DNA of 64,000 nucleotides, from positions 62,001-126,000 of the forward strand of contig CAKQCB010000002.1 in assembly GCA_934216615.1 (NCBI GenBank). Reading direction: 5' to 3'. The position numbers and the translations under genes are program-made. Source of the stretch: an uncultured Anaerolineae bacterium (lineage in GTDB: Bacteria; Chloroflexota; Anaerolineae; Aggregatilineales; Phototrophicaceae). This document shows, piece by piece, positions 8,933 to 17,506 of this stretch. Under the pieces are notes generated by a model. It was not told where the DNA came from and did not search any database. It worked only from the letters and a program-made list of their open reading frames with translations. The first letter of the stretch is position 1; each line of letters starts with the position of its first letter.

Positions 8933-9484
8933 ATGCAGCGTTATTTCACATGTTCGCCAGACGCCTTACTCATCGGACAAACCGCAGTCGCACTTTTAGT
9001 CAACCTTCAATACGACGAAATTAAGCCGATTTTAGTCAAATACGGTCTCAATGAAATTGACCCGAATCAATGGTATCCCGTACAAAGAATCCTTGATATT
9101 TTTAACGATATTGAGCGCATACCGGGTGGCATGATGGACCTTGTCGCAATCGGCATTGCCGCAGGTGAACTGGGCGTCAAGAATATGCCTGAACCGCTTC
9201 GCAAATTGCCCTTTGACCAATTTATAGAAGCGTACTCTCAAATTTGGATCACACGCCATAAAAATATTGATCCGAAAGCGGTACAGACTATCGTTGCCGG
9301 GCCGAAACATGTCATCATCACCTCAATGGGGCCGTACCCCGACGATGTGATTTATGGCATTTTCTACGCATATGCCCGTGCGATTTTGCCCAAAGGGACA
9401 AAATTCACGGTGAAATATGACGAAGAAAAGAAACGTTACGACAATGGTGGCGAGACAACTTATATTCACATCATCTGGGAATAA
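8933..9484 (+). CDS. uncharacterised protein, possibly V4R/heme-NO-like sensor fold
   Basis: A 183-residue soluble protein I cannot place firmly. It opens with a helical half (LVNLQYDEIKPILVKYG, WYPVQRILDIFNDI, MMDLVAIGIAAGE). It ends with a beta-rich half (HVIITSMGPYPDDVIYGIFYAYAR, then FTVKYDEEKKRYDNGG and a final IHIIWE). That order, and the closing hydrophobic strand ending in Trp, recall V4R/4-vinyl-reductase and DUF2378-type sensor domains. The match is by eye and tentative. There is no cysteine ligand cluster. I start at ATG 8933 with GGAG 12 bases upstream; an upstream ATG at 8879 adds 18 residues. Confidence 0.6.
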   Translation: MQRYFTCSPDALLIGQTAVALLVNLQYDEIKPILVKYGLNEIDPNQWYPVQRILDIFNDIERIPGGMMDLVAIGIAAGELGVKNMPEPLRKLPFDQFIEAYSQIWITRHKNIDPKAVQTIVAGPKHVIITSMGPYPDDVIYGIFYAYARAILPKGTKFTVKYDEEKKRYDNGGETTYIHIIWE

Positions 9485-9513
9485 GCCGACGTTATCGACC
9501 CTGTTCGACTAAA

Positions 9514-9554
9514 AAAAGACCTTCTTGATTTTACGAGAATCAAGAAGGTCTTTT
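9514..9554. terminator. bidirectional intrinsic terminator
   Basis: A 17-base perfect stem from AAAAGACCTTCTTGATT to its complement, with a seven-base loop. It lies between convergent genes and has A-run and T-run flanks on the two sides. Confidence 0.9.
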
Positions 9555-9573
9555 CAGTTCTCAAGGAGTGAAT

Positions 9574-10500
9574 CTAATTTCCGTTGGCAGTCGTCAGTCG
9601 GTACAAACGAATGGTGTTATCGCCAGAACCGCTCACCAACCACGGGCTTCTGGGGTGGAACGCCAACGTGAGCACAGGGCGATCATGACTGCGGTCTTCG
9701 ACAACGAGCCGTCCGCTTTGTAAATCCCACACATTCATCACGGCATCGTGTCCACCGCTGGCAAGCAAGCGTCCGCTTGGGCTTAGACTAATACTGTCCA
9801 CACTGCCTTCATGCGCATCAATCCGCCTTTCCAACGTTTGCGACAGCGTATCCCACAGGGAAATCGTACCGTCACGGCAGGCGCTGATCAACCAGCGTCC
9901 ATCATGGCTTGAGGTGACAGCGCGTAACCCTTCCTCATGTTGAAATTTGGCGATCAGTTCTCCGTCAGGTGTCCAAATGGCGAGTGAACCATCACGGCTG
10001 ATGCTGACAATATCTTCGGTCACACGGTAAAGAAGCCCCGTGATTTCTTTTTGATGGGCTTGGAATTCACTGACTAACGTGGATTGGCGATAATCCCATA
10101 AGCGGATCACCCCCGCGCCATCCCCTGAAAGAAGCATATTCGCCCCTGCAAAACAGACCGCACTCACAGCACCCCGCCCCTCTTTATTCCCCTGCATCAC
10201 GTTGATGGTCTGGGTCATTGGGTTCCAAAGTGAGATGTTTGTGTCGGCAAGTCCTAACGCCCATACAGGTTCATGGGGATGTGGCGCCAAACTCTTCACA
10301 ACCGTCTCGGCTTCAAGGGTATGCGTTGGGTCACCGCCGAAGGCTTGGTTCCAAAAACTTATCCCTTGCGCGTGCGCGACGGCAAGATGATCGCCCATCG
10401 GCGACCAATTTAAACGTGTGATATACGGCTGATGAACCACCGTCGCAGGTTTGAGCATTAAACGCTCACCTTGCGGGGAAATAGGAAGGTCTGAACTCAT
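9574..10500 (-). CDS. WD40 repeat protein
   Basis: A 308-residue protein made of about seven WD40 repeats, likely one closed beta-propeller. Repeat ends are clear: ISFWNQA, ISLWNPM, IRLWDYR, LAIWTPD, ISLWDTL, MNVWDLQ and IRLYRL. GH or SH dipeptides occur before most strands. There is no signal peptide or membrane segment, so it should be a cytosolic scaffold. The partner is unknown. It is a single-gene unit that shares its terminator with the convergent sensor-like gene. Confidence 0.9.
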   Translation of the reverse strand: MSSDLPISPQGERLMLKPATVVHQPYITRLNWSPMGDHLAVAHAQGISFWNQAFGGDPTHTLEAETVVKSLAPHPHEPVWALGLADTNISLWNPMTQTINVMQGNKEGRGAVSAVCFAGANMLLSGDGAGVIRLWDYRQSTLVSEFQAHQKEITGLLYRVTEDIVSISRDGSLAIWTPDGELIAKFQHEEGLRAVTSSHDGRWLISACRDGTISLWDTLSQTLERRIDAHEGSVDSISLSPSGRLLASGGHDAVMNVWDLQSGRLVVEDRSHDRPVLTLAFHPRSPWLVSGSGDNTIRLYRLTTANGN

Positions 10501-10621
10501 AATAGTTTGCTCATTTAAAGTTAATTCTGCGTCAAGCGATGTCCCGTAACATGGGGTACAACGTCAAATTGATACTCATATCATCCTTGCATAATCTTAC
10601 TTGTACCAAAGGTTTATCAAA

Positions 10622-11020
10622 ATGATTTCAACAAGACACCTTCATCAAAATGAAACTTTTGCCAATTTACAGGGACATGAATATGTGAATCTCGTCACCT
10701 TCCGTAAAAACGGAGAACCTGTAAACACGCCTGTATGGTTTGCCAAGCAAGATCAGTTGGTTTATATCATAACAGACGGTAACAGCGGAAAAGTTCAGCG
10801 AATCCATGATAATGCAATGGTCGAACTCGCGCCATGCACGCTCAATGGGCGCGTCTTAGGGAAACCGCATGAAGGCATGGCGCAGGTCTTACCGCCCGAA
10901 AGAGCAAACCCAGCAGATGACTGCCTAAAGAAAAAATATGGGGTGTTCTACCGCCTCTATAAAATGACCCGGTCAGTGCTTAGAAAAAACATGGTCTTTT
11001 TAGAAGTTACGCCCATGTGA
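10622..11020 (+). CDS. PPOX-class, probably F420-dependent oxidoreductase
   Basis: A 132-residue split-barrel protein. YVNLVTFRKNGEPVNTPVWF is followed by a strand and then TDGNSGKVQRIHDN, which binds the cofactor phosphate in this family. Next comes VELAPCTLNGRVLG. That combination is typical of the small Rv2061-like PPOX proteins proposed to use F420. ATG 10622 has AAAGG nine bases upstream; an in-frame TTG at 10601 is less likely. The substrate is unknown. Its relation to the following glycosyltransferase is probably only positional. Confidence 0.8.
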   Translation: MISTRHLHQNETFANLQGHEYVNLVTFRKNGEPVNTPVWFAKQDQLVYIITDGNSGKVQRIHDNAMVELAPCTLNGRVLGKPHEGMAQVLPPERANPADDCLKKKYGVFYRLYKMTRSVLRKNMVFLEVTPM

Positions 11021-11070
11021 ACCCAAACCATATTTTTGGACTGAATACCTTCCCTACACCTTGATTGAGC

Positions 11071-11091
11071 TGACGGTTATAATCACCGTCA
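11071..11091 (+). promoter_or_regulatory. candidate -10 element inside an inverted repeat
   Basis: TGACGGT-TATAATC-ACCGTCA: an exact TATAAT sits in the centre of a 7-7-7 inverted repeat. The GT4 start codon is at 11094, so transcription from here would give a leaderless or nearly leaderless mRNA. A protein bound to the repeat would block the promoter. Confidence 0.45.
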
Positions 11092-11093
11092 TC

Positions 11094-12212
11094 ATGCAAA
11101 TTTCAATCAATGCACACCTTTTAACGAACGACCCATCCTATAGAGCCGCTGGTATTCACACGTACATTGAACAAACATTACGTGCGCTGCCCGCTGTCGC
11201 GCCTTCGGACTGGCAGTTTAAAGCCTATGTCGGCGCACAATATCCGCTGGAGCTTGAAGGCTACCAGATGGTGCGTTCACAATGGCAAACCCAGTCGCCT
11301 ATTCGACGCATCTTGTGGGAACAGTTGGTACAGCCGTTTCAACTGACGGGTGACTTATTCCACGCGACGGCCTTTGTCACCCCGCTAGTTCAGCGGTTAC
11401 CGTCAGTCGTCACCATCTATGATTTAAGTTTCGTCCATTATCCCGCTCGGCTTCCGCGTTCGCGCAGGTTATATCTCTCTACCATGACACGCCGAAGCTG
11501 TGAACAAGCCCAGCGCGTGATCGCGATTTCACAAGCCACCGCCGATGACTTGACTCAGCTCTGGAATATTCCATCATCGAAGATCGATATCGCGGTGCCC
11601 GGCTATGATAAAACGCGCTTTAAGCCGTTATCCCAAGCGGAACAGGAGGCTTTTCGCGCTCAAAAATCTTTATCAGAACGGTTTTGGTTTTTTGTAGGTA
11701 CGCTAGAACCCCGCAAAAACCTGCCCATGCTCTTAGAGGCATATGCTTCCCTGCAACCACACGAACGCCTGCCCTTGGTCATCGGTGGCGGGAAAGGTTG
11801 GGATTACCAACCTATCTTTGATGCGGTAAAAACGCATCGGCTTGAAAAAGAGGTCCAATTTATCGGTTATGTCCCTACAGATGAACTGCCAATCTGGTAC
11901 AATTGCGCCGAATTATTTATCTATCCCAGTGTTTTTGAAGGATTTGGCTTGCCCGTATTAGAAGCGATGGCTTGTGGTACCCCCATCCTCACGTCTGACC
12001 AGAGTTCACTGCCAGAAGTGGCGGGGAATGTGGGCATGTGCATTTCGCCCCATGACGGTCACGCATGGGCAGATGCGTTACGCTTCGCGTTTCACAACCG
12101 TGCATGGCGAGAGGAACAATCGCTCGCGGGCATCGAACGCGCTCAAAACTTTTCATGGACACACACGGCTGAACAAACCCTTTACAGTTATCAACAAGCA
12201 TTACAGGCTTAA
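11094..12212 (+). CDS. glycosyltransferase family 4 protein
   Basis: A 372-residue GT-B enzyme that transfers a sugar from a nucleotide-sugar donor. The N-domain has SINAHLLTNDPSYRAAGIHTYI, with the acceptor-side glycine loop. The C-domain has FFVGTLEPRKN, VIGGGKGWDY, VQFIGYVPTDELPIWYNCAEL and the donor-binding FEGFGLPVLEAMACGTPIL. The last contains the conserved E-x7-E pair. Mannosyl- or glucosyltransferases of exopolysaccharide clusters look like this. It lies six bases before the glycosylphosphotransferase gene, clearly one operon. ATG 11094 is preferred to the in-frame TTG at 11061. Confidence 0.9.
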   Translation: MQISINAHLLTNDPSYRAAGIHTYIEQTLRALPAVAPSDWQFKAYVGAQYPLELEGYQMVRSQWQTQSPIRRILWEQLVQPFQLTGDLFHATAFVTPLVQRLPSVVTIYDLSFVHYPARLPRSRRLYLSTMTRRSCEQAQRVIAISQATADDLTQLWNIPSSKIDIAVPGYDKTRFKPLSQAEQEAFRAQKSLSERFWFFVGTLEPRKNLPMLLEAYASLQPHERLPLVIGGGKGWDYQPIFDAVKTHRLEKEVQFIGYVPTDELPIWYNCAELFIYPSVFEGFGLPVLEAMACGTPILTSDQSSLPEVAGNVGMCISPHDGHAWADALRFAFHNRAWREEQSLAGIERAQNFSWTHTAEQTLYSYQQALQA

Positions 12213-12217
12213 ACTGG

Positions 12218-13663
12218 ATGACGGCTTTTTTTTCCTACGTAACCGAGCAAACTCGCAGTCGCCCGTGGTTAATTCCACTCATTGACACGCTACTCGTCAT
12301 CTTGGCTTTTATTTTGGCGTATATTTTACGCTATCGGGTTCAGCTTTTACGGCCGGTGTATGAGTTCAACAACTCGCCGTTTGAGCCGTATATCCCCTAT
12401 CTCATCATCTATGCGTTATGGCTGTATATCAATTATCGCGGGAATGGGCTTTACCGTCAGGTACGCGGACGGCGCTGGATTGATGAGGTCTATTTGATCC
12501 TCACCGGCGTGACTAACGCCACCGTCATCATGATGGCGATCAGTTTTATCTTCCAACCGTTGGTCTTTAGCCGTTTGATGATGATCTTCGTCGCCGCGAT
12601 GACGATCATCCTGCTCTCGTTAGCGCGCGTGGTGAATCGGACAATTCTCGCACGGCAAAGGGCACAAGGCATCGGCATCCAACGTGTTTTGGTGGTCGGC
12701 GCGGGCGAAATCGGCCATTCGGTATTACGCACGCTGTACGCGCGTAAAGAATTTGGCTATGAGCCTGTCGGCTATCTTGATGACAACCCCGAACGGGGCA
12801 ACATCAATATTGGGCGCTTCATTGGGCTAGGCGGGCTAGACAAGCTCGAACAAGCGATTCGCGAACATGATATTGATGTGGTGATGATTACGCTGGCGTG
12901 GAAACACCATAATAAGATTATGGAATTGATCCAAATTGCGCGTAATCTTGGCCTTGAAGTGAGCGTCGTGCCGGACGTGTTCCAGTTGAACTTGCGCCAA
13001 GTCCAAATCCAAACGATTGATGGGATTCCACTTTTACAAATCAATGGGTACGTGCCCATCAAAGCAAGTCACCTGTTAAAACGTGCAACCGATCTCGGCA
13101 TCATCGTTTTGCTTTCGCCTTTCCTCATCGTCTTATTTGCATTGGTCTCTATCGCCATCAAACTCGACTCACCCGGGCCGATCCTTTACCGTGCGCGCCG
13201 TGTAGGTGAGAATGGTCGCGAGTTTGACATGCTCAAGTTTCGCAGTATGGTCGTCAATGCGGACCAACAGCGTGAAGAATTAGTCAAAACACAAGGCCTC
13301 GACCCGCGCCACCCCAAGATGAAAGATGACCCGCGCGTCACCCGCGTAGGCAGTTTCATCCGCCGTCTGAGCCTTGATGAAATTCCGAATTTGATCAATG
13401 TCTTCAATGGGCAGATGAGTTTGGTTGGCCCACGCCCGCCAACCCCTGACGAAGTAGCGCTCTATGAGCCGTGGCATTTGCAACGTTTATCTGTGAAACC
13501 CGGCCTCACGGGATTGTGGCAAGTGAGTGGGCGTAGTGAAGTAGAATTTGAAGAGATGTGTCTGCTCGACATTTACTACATCGAGAATTGGTCGATGCAG
13601 TTAGACGCGGAGATTCTCTTTTTAACGATTCCCCGCGTCCTATTACGGCAAGGTGCTTACTAA
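12218..13663 (+). CDS. polyprenyl glycosylphosphotransferase (initiating enzyme of exopolysaccharide synthesis)
   Basis: A 481-residue membrane enzyme that transfers a sugar 1-phosphate to undecaprenyl phosphate, the first step of a repeat unit. Four N-terminal membrane helices (to about 130) are followed by a Rossmann-like CoA-binding domain (VVGAGEIGHSVLRTL). One more membrane segment (IIVLLSPFLIVLFALVSI) precedes the catalytic bacterial sugar transferase domain. That domain has SPGPILYRARRVG, FDMLKFRSM, RRLSLDEIPNLINVF, GPRPP and a late GLTGLWQVSGR. It is paired with the GT4 gene. Its last bases overlap the convergent aldo/keto reductase. Confidence 0.93.
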   Translation: MTAFFSYVTEQTRSRPWLIPLIDTLLVILAFILAYILRYRVQLLRPVYEFNNSPFEPYIPYLIIYALWLYINYRGNGLYRQVRGRRWIDEVYLILTGVTNATVIMMAISFIFQPLVFSRLMMIFVAAMTIILLSLARVVNRTILARQRAQGIGIQRVLVVGAGEIGHSVLRTLYARKEFGYEPVGYLDDNPERGNINIGRFIGLGGLDKLEQAIREHDIDVVMITLAWKHHNKIMELIQIARNLGLEVSVVPDVFQLNLRQVQIQTIDGIPLLQINGYVPIKASHLLKRATDLGIIVLLSPFLIVLFALVSIAIKLDSPGPILYRARRVGENGREFDMLKFRSMVVNADQQREELVKTQGLDPRHPKMKDDPRVTRVGSFIRRLSLDEIPNLINVFNGQMSLVGPRPPTPDEVALYEPWHLQRLSVKPGLTGLWQVSGRSEVEFEEMCLLDIYYIENWSMQLDAEILFLTIPRVLLRQGAY

Positions 13664-14574
13664 GCCATGATGGTGTTGATCTGAGCAAATTCTTCGTCGC
13701 TCAACTGCCAATTGGCCGCCGCCGCGTTTGAGCGAATCTGCGTTTCAGAAGTTGCCCCCGCAATCACAGATGAGATCACTGGGTATTTCAACAGCCACGC
13801 AAAGGCCAGTTCTAAGATCGTATGCCCTTTAGATTCCGCAAAGCTGATCAAGTTTTCCACGCGCGTCAAGTTTTGTTCCGTCAGTAACTGCTCACCGCGT
13901 GGGCCGTTCAAACGGGTTCCCTGTGGGAACGGCTGGCCTTTACGATATTTCCCTGTCAAAAGACCATTCGCCAGCGGGAAATAAGGCAGATAGCCAATGC
14001 CCAATTTTTCACATTCGGCTAAAACAGGTAGTTCTGACTCACGATGAAACAAGCTGAAATGATTTTGTGTGCTCACAAAACGAGCGCCCCCTTCAGGGAC
14101 GGCGGCTTCTGCTTCTTGCAACATCGCCACTGTAAAATTAGAACAGCCGATTTCGCGAACTTTCCCCTCTTTTACAAGGTCGTTCAAAGCGCCCAAGGTG
14201 TCTGCAATTGGCGTGGTTTCGTCAGGGGTGTGGAGTTGGTACAAGTCAATATAATCGGTGTTTAAACGGCGCAAGCTGTCTTCAATCGCTTGTTTAATAT
14301 AGGCGGGTTTCGCACCTTTACGCGCACTGTCAACTTCAGCGCCAAACTTGGTCGCAATGATCACATCACCACGACGACCGCTGACCGCTTGGCCTAAATA
14401 AACTTCGCTTTGTGTTTGGCCGTAAATATCTGCTGTATCAAAAAAGTTGATGCCTGCATCTAAAGCGGCGTGCACCACGTTCGCCGTAGCCGCAGCGTCT
14501 AAGGTACGTCCGAAGTTATTGCACCCAAGCCCAACTTCACTTACAGACAGTGATCCTAACTTTCGTGTTTTCAA
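13660..14574 (-). CDS. aldo/keto reductase
   Basis: A 304-residue NADPH-dependent (beta/alpha)8-barrel reductase of carbonyl compounds. The catalytic tetrad is visible: Asp in FFDTADIYG, Tyr in the same motif, Lys in IATKFG and His in YQLHTPD. IREIGCSN-type and late SVIAGATSETQIRSN segments fit NADP-binding. The start is TTG 14574, supported by AGAGGAG five to six bases upstream; no in-frame ATG is better placed. It lies 91 bases downstream of the histidine kinase on the same strand, possibly co-transcribed. The substrate is unknown. Confidence 0.92.
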   Translation of the reverse strand: MKTRKLGSLSVSEVGLGCNNFGRTLDAAATANVVHAALDAGINFFDTADIYGQTQSEVYLGQAVSGRRGDVIIATKFGAEVDSARKGAKPAYIKQAIEDSLRRLNTDYIDLYQLHTPDETTPIADTLGALNDLVKEGKVREIGCSNFTVAMLQEAEAAVPEGGARFVSTQNHFSLFHRESELPVLAECEKLGIGYLPYFPLANGLLTGKYRKGQPFPQGTRLNGPRGEQLLTEQNLTRVENLISFAESKGHTILELAFAWLLKYPVISSVIAGATSETQIRSNAAAANWQLSDEEFAQINTIMA

Positions 14575-14665
14575 AATGGCTCCTCTTACCCAATCAGTCC
14601 AACCTCATGATTTTAGCGACAAAACCCAAGAGGACAATACAGGGTGGCCATTTCCAATACTTTAT

Positions 14666-16315
14666 TTATCTTTTGTGCTCGTCTTCCGAAACAGACGTAT
14701 TTAAGGGAATCCAGAAACCAAACTTACTGCCGACGCCAATAGTGCTTTCTACAGACACATTTCCGCCGTGACGTTCGATGATCGACTTGACCAAGCTCAA
14801 CCCTAAGCCCCGCCCTTCGATATGTGAAAGGCTGGATTGTTTCACGCGGAAGAACGCATCAAATAAGCGAGGAAGAGCTTCTGGAGGGATGCCGATTCCG
14901 GTATCCACCACTTCGAAAAAGAATTTTGAGTCGGTGGTGTAGACAGAAACCTCAATATCGCCCCCCGCAGGGGTGTACTTCATGGCATTGGAGATCAGAT
15001 TTGCCATCGCTTCGCTAATCAATGAGGGCGTAATCCATGCCGTCGTTTGAGGGTTGATCTGCACATTCTTGATGAGCATGAGCTGATTCTGCTGTGCGAC
15101 TGATTCCATCTGCCCCAAAACATCCGTCGTTAATTCGTATAAATCCGCCATTTGAAGCATCTCTTTAGGCGAACGACGAATCTGCTGAACCCGCAACATT
15201 TCATCCAAGAGGTTTTTCATCCGTTCAGCGGCTTGTTGAATCGCTTGGACATAATCAGCAAACGGAGTATCCGCGTTGACGTCGAGGTCGATCAAGCTCG
15301 CGTATCCCATAATCAACGACAGCGGGCTGCGCAAATCGTGAGAGACCAGTTGGAGCATCTCGTCTTTAAAACGGCTTAAATCCCGCAAGGTGGTGATGTC
15401 ACGCCGAACGATCACATAACCGATCTGGCTAGAATTCACGTCGCGCCATGTCGTGATCGTGATGAGATAATCGCGTCCGGTTTGTTCCGACGCACCTTCC
15501 AGCGTCCATAGTTGATCGGGCTTGCTGGTGCCTGCGATGGTATCAATCACCATGCGTAAGAGCGAATCGATATAGACAAATTCTTCTAACGAGCGTCCTG
15601 CTAAAGCGTTGGGGGTTTCATTGAACAGGTGTGCCGCTGAATGATTCACCAAAATGATACGTAACGCGTCATCCAAGATAATCAATTCATCTGGCATGGC
15701 ATGTAACATCGCTTCTAACTGGTCTTGGTTTCGCTGAACTTTACGCAAAAGCATCGAGTTGCTGACGCTCAGCGCGCAAATATTGGCTAACGTCTCCAAA
15801 ATTGTCACATGTTGATGTGTAAAATAGGATGAGGTTGGGTGCAAGATCGTGAGGATGCCCACCAACGCCTCTGCAAAAAACATCGGCACGCAGACCACCG
15901 AACCGATGAAGTTGTTGTCAATGCTAAACGGCTTCCATCGCTCATCATAAGACGTGTTTGGAATATAGGCTGTTTTGCCATGTTGCAGAACCCAACCTTC
16001 AATGCCTTCTTCGACAACCAACTTATGGAAATGTTCAGAGTAAGGTGAAGGATAAATTTGGATTGCGGCTTTATCGCCCAATTCAAACGCAATATGCGTC
16101 CAGCTCTCTTGGGCAACGCCGGTTCGAAACATCATAAATACATGTTGAGCGTCTAAAGATTCTCCAATGAGACGTACAGTATCTTCAAAAAACGTCTCAC
16201 GGTTGGTGAGAGTCAACATCTTTGAAATATGTTTTAACAAGTCAAGATCATGAAACTTAGGAATCACAGTTTGAAAATCACAGTTCGAGTAGTTATATAA
16301 GCCCCTACCACTCAT
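14666..16315 (-). CDS. GAF-PAS sensor histidine kinase
   Basis: A 549-residue soluble kinase with no membrane segment. Domains in order: GAF (about 35-195); PAS (about 200-310, with IILVNHSAAHLFNETPNALAGRSL); HisKA with the phospho-accepting His326 in LVSHDLRSPL; and HATPase with the N box NLISNAMKYTP, DTGIGIP and GRGLGLSLVK. It phosphorylates itself and then a response regulator, but none is adjacent. The GAF and PAS ligands are unknown. ATG 16315 has only a weak ribosome site; ATG 16219 (MLTLTN) is an alternative. Confidence 0.93.
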   Translation of the reverse strand: MSGRGLYNYSNCDFQTVIPKFHDLDLLKHISKMLTLTNRETFFEDTVRLIGESLDAQHVFMMFRTGVAQESWTHIAFELGDKAAIQIYPSPYSEHFHKLVVEEGIEGWVLQHGKTAYIPNTSYDERWKPFSIDNNFIGSVVCVPMFFAEALVGILTILHPTSSYFTHQHVTILETLANICALSVSNSMLLRKVQRNQDQLEAMLHAMPDELIILDDALRIILVNHSAAHLFNETPNALAGRSLEEFVYIDSLLRMVIDTIAGTSKPDQLWTLEGASEQTGRDYLITITTWRDVNSSQIGYVIVRRDITTLRDLSRFKDEMLQLVSHDLRSPLSLIMGYASLIDLDVNADTPFADYVQAIQQAAERMKNLLDEMLRVQQIRRSPKEMLQMADLYELTTDVLGQMESVAQQNQLMLIKNVQINPQTTAWITPSLISEAMANLISNAMKYTPAGGDIEVSVYTTDSKFFFEVVDTGIGIPPEALPRLFDAFFRVKQSSLSHIEGRGLGLSLVKSIIERHGGNVSVESTIGVGSKFGFWIPLNTSVSEDEHKR

Positions 16316-16399
16316 AGTGAATCATACCCATTGAATATATACAAGTTCATTTTTTCTAACCTTATAAATCACATCTTATAGGACTTTTTAAGGAAAGAG

Positions 16400-16438
16400 A
16401 TATTAGGAAACACATTATTGAGAATGTATTCCCTAATA
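16400..16438 (-). terminator. hairpin after the M42 operon
   Basis: ATATTAGGAAACACATT pairs imperfectly with AATGTATTCCCTAATAT around a six-base loop. On the minus strand it is followed by a pyrimidine-rich CTCTTTCCTT, so it probably ends the three-gene peptidase operon. Confidence 0.6.
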
Positions 16439-16457
16439 TTTGTCGCTTTTTTGTTAC

Positions 16458-17462
16458 TTAAAGGGTCGCGGGCTTGGAGGTTAAACTAACTAACAAGTTC
16501 ACACAGGCTTCAACATCGCGAATATCGACGGTTTCGCTGGTGGTATGAACATAACGGCAGGGGATGGAAATCGTGCCACTTGGAATCCCAGCACGGCTGA
16601 TTTGGATGCCAGAAGAATCGGTCGTACCGCCCTTCAGCAATTCAAATTGATGCGGAATCTTGCCTTCTTCAGCGTGTTGGGTCATCCAGTTACGCACTGC
16701 AAGCGGGACAATATGCCCCGGGTCGTGGAGTTTAATCGCAGCGCCACCACCTAACTTTACGCCCATGCGCCCGTTATCGGGATAGTCGCCCGTCCCCGTC
16801 ACATCGAGGGCGATGGCTAAGTCAGGGTTGACGTTAAAGGCCGCCGGACGCGCGCCCCGCAAACCGACTTCTTCTTGCACGGTAAAGACGAAATACAGTT
16901 CATTGGAGGTTTGTTTATTCAAATGTTTCATGGCTTCGATGGCGACGACGCAACCAATACGGTCATCCATCGCCTTAGAAATCAGGCGGGTGCCCCGTTC
17001 TTCCATGTTACGCCAAAAGGTGGCGGGACTGCCCGGCCCAATCGAGACAGGCTGTACAGATTCGCCATCGCTCACATCGACATAGTACGCATCCAGTTCT
17101 GAAGGCACTGAGGTGCGGTTCGTGGTCATGTATTCTGGCGCAACCACAACGCCAATCGTGCCATCTTCAAACTGCACACGGTTGCCCATCAAGGTGTTCT
17201 GCATCAGCCCACCCAAGTTGATAAAACGCAAATACCCTGAGTTTTTCTCGACGTATGTGGTCATGATGCCGATCTCATCCATGTGAGCGGCGATCATAAT
17301 CTTTGTACCGCCCTGCCCCACACGGCAGATCAAGTTTCCGAGCGCATCTTCAGTAATCGAGTCGGCATACGGCGCGACTTCTTCACGAATCAGCGCGCGC
17401 ACACGATGTTCATAACCAGAAGGGCCCCACGCTTCAACGAGTTTACGAATTAGTTCTTTCAC
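16458..17462 (-). CDS. M42 family metallo-aminopeptidase (third gene of a tandem set)
   Basis: A 334-residue di-metal aminopeptidase of the FrvX/glutamyl-aminopeptidase/endoglucanase-like M42 family. Family members form large tetrahedral cytosolic complexes that trim peptides. Metal and catalytic residues are in place: AAHMDEIG, MDDRIGC, the EE pair in VQEEVGLRGA, ALDVTG and a late CRYVHTTSE. I start at GTG 17462, eight bases after GAGGAG; an in-frame GTG at 17471 overlaps that site. The gap to the preceding M42 gene is 44 bases. Confidence 0.92.
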   Translation of the reverse strand: MKELIRKLVEAWGPSGYEHRVRALIREEVAPYADSITEDALGNLICRVGQGGTKIMIAAHMDEIGIMTTYVEKNSGYLRFINLGGLMQNTLMGNRVQFEDGTIGVVVAPEYMTTNRTSVPSELDAYYVDVSDGESVQPVSIGPGSPATFWRNMEERGTRLISKAMDDRIGCVVAIEAMKHLNKQTSNELYFVFTVQEEVGLRGARPAAFNVNPDLAIALDVTGTGDYPDNGRMGVKLGGGAAIKLHDPGHIVPLAVRNWMTQHAEEGKIPHQFELLKGGTTDSSGIQISRAGIPSGTISIPCRYVHTTSETVDIRDVEACVNLLVSLTSKPATL

Positions 17463-17506
17463 AAAAATCACTCCTCACTTGTAATCATCGCAAAATGAGC
17501 CATTCC

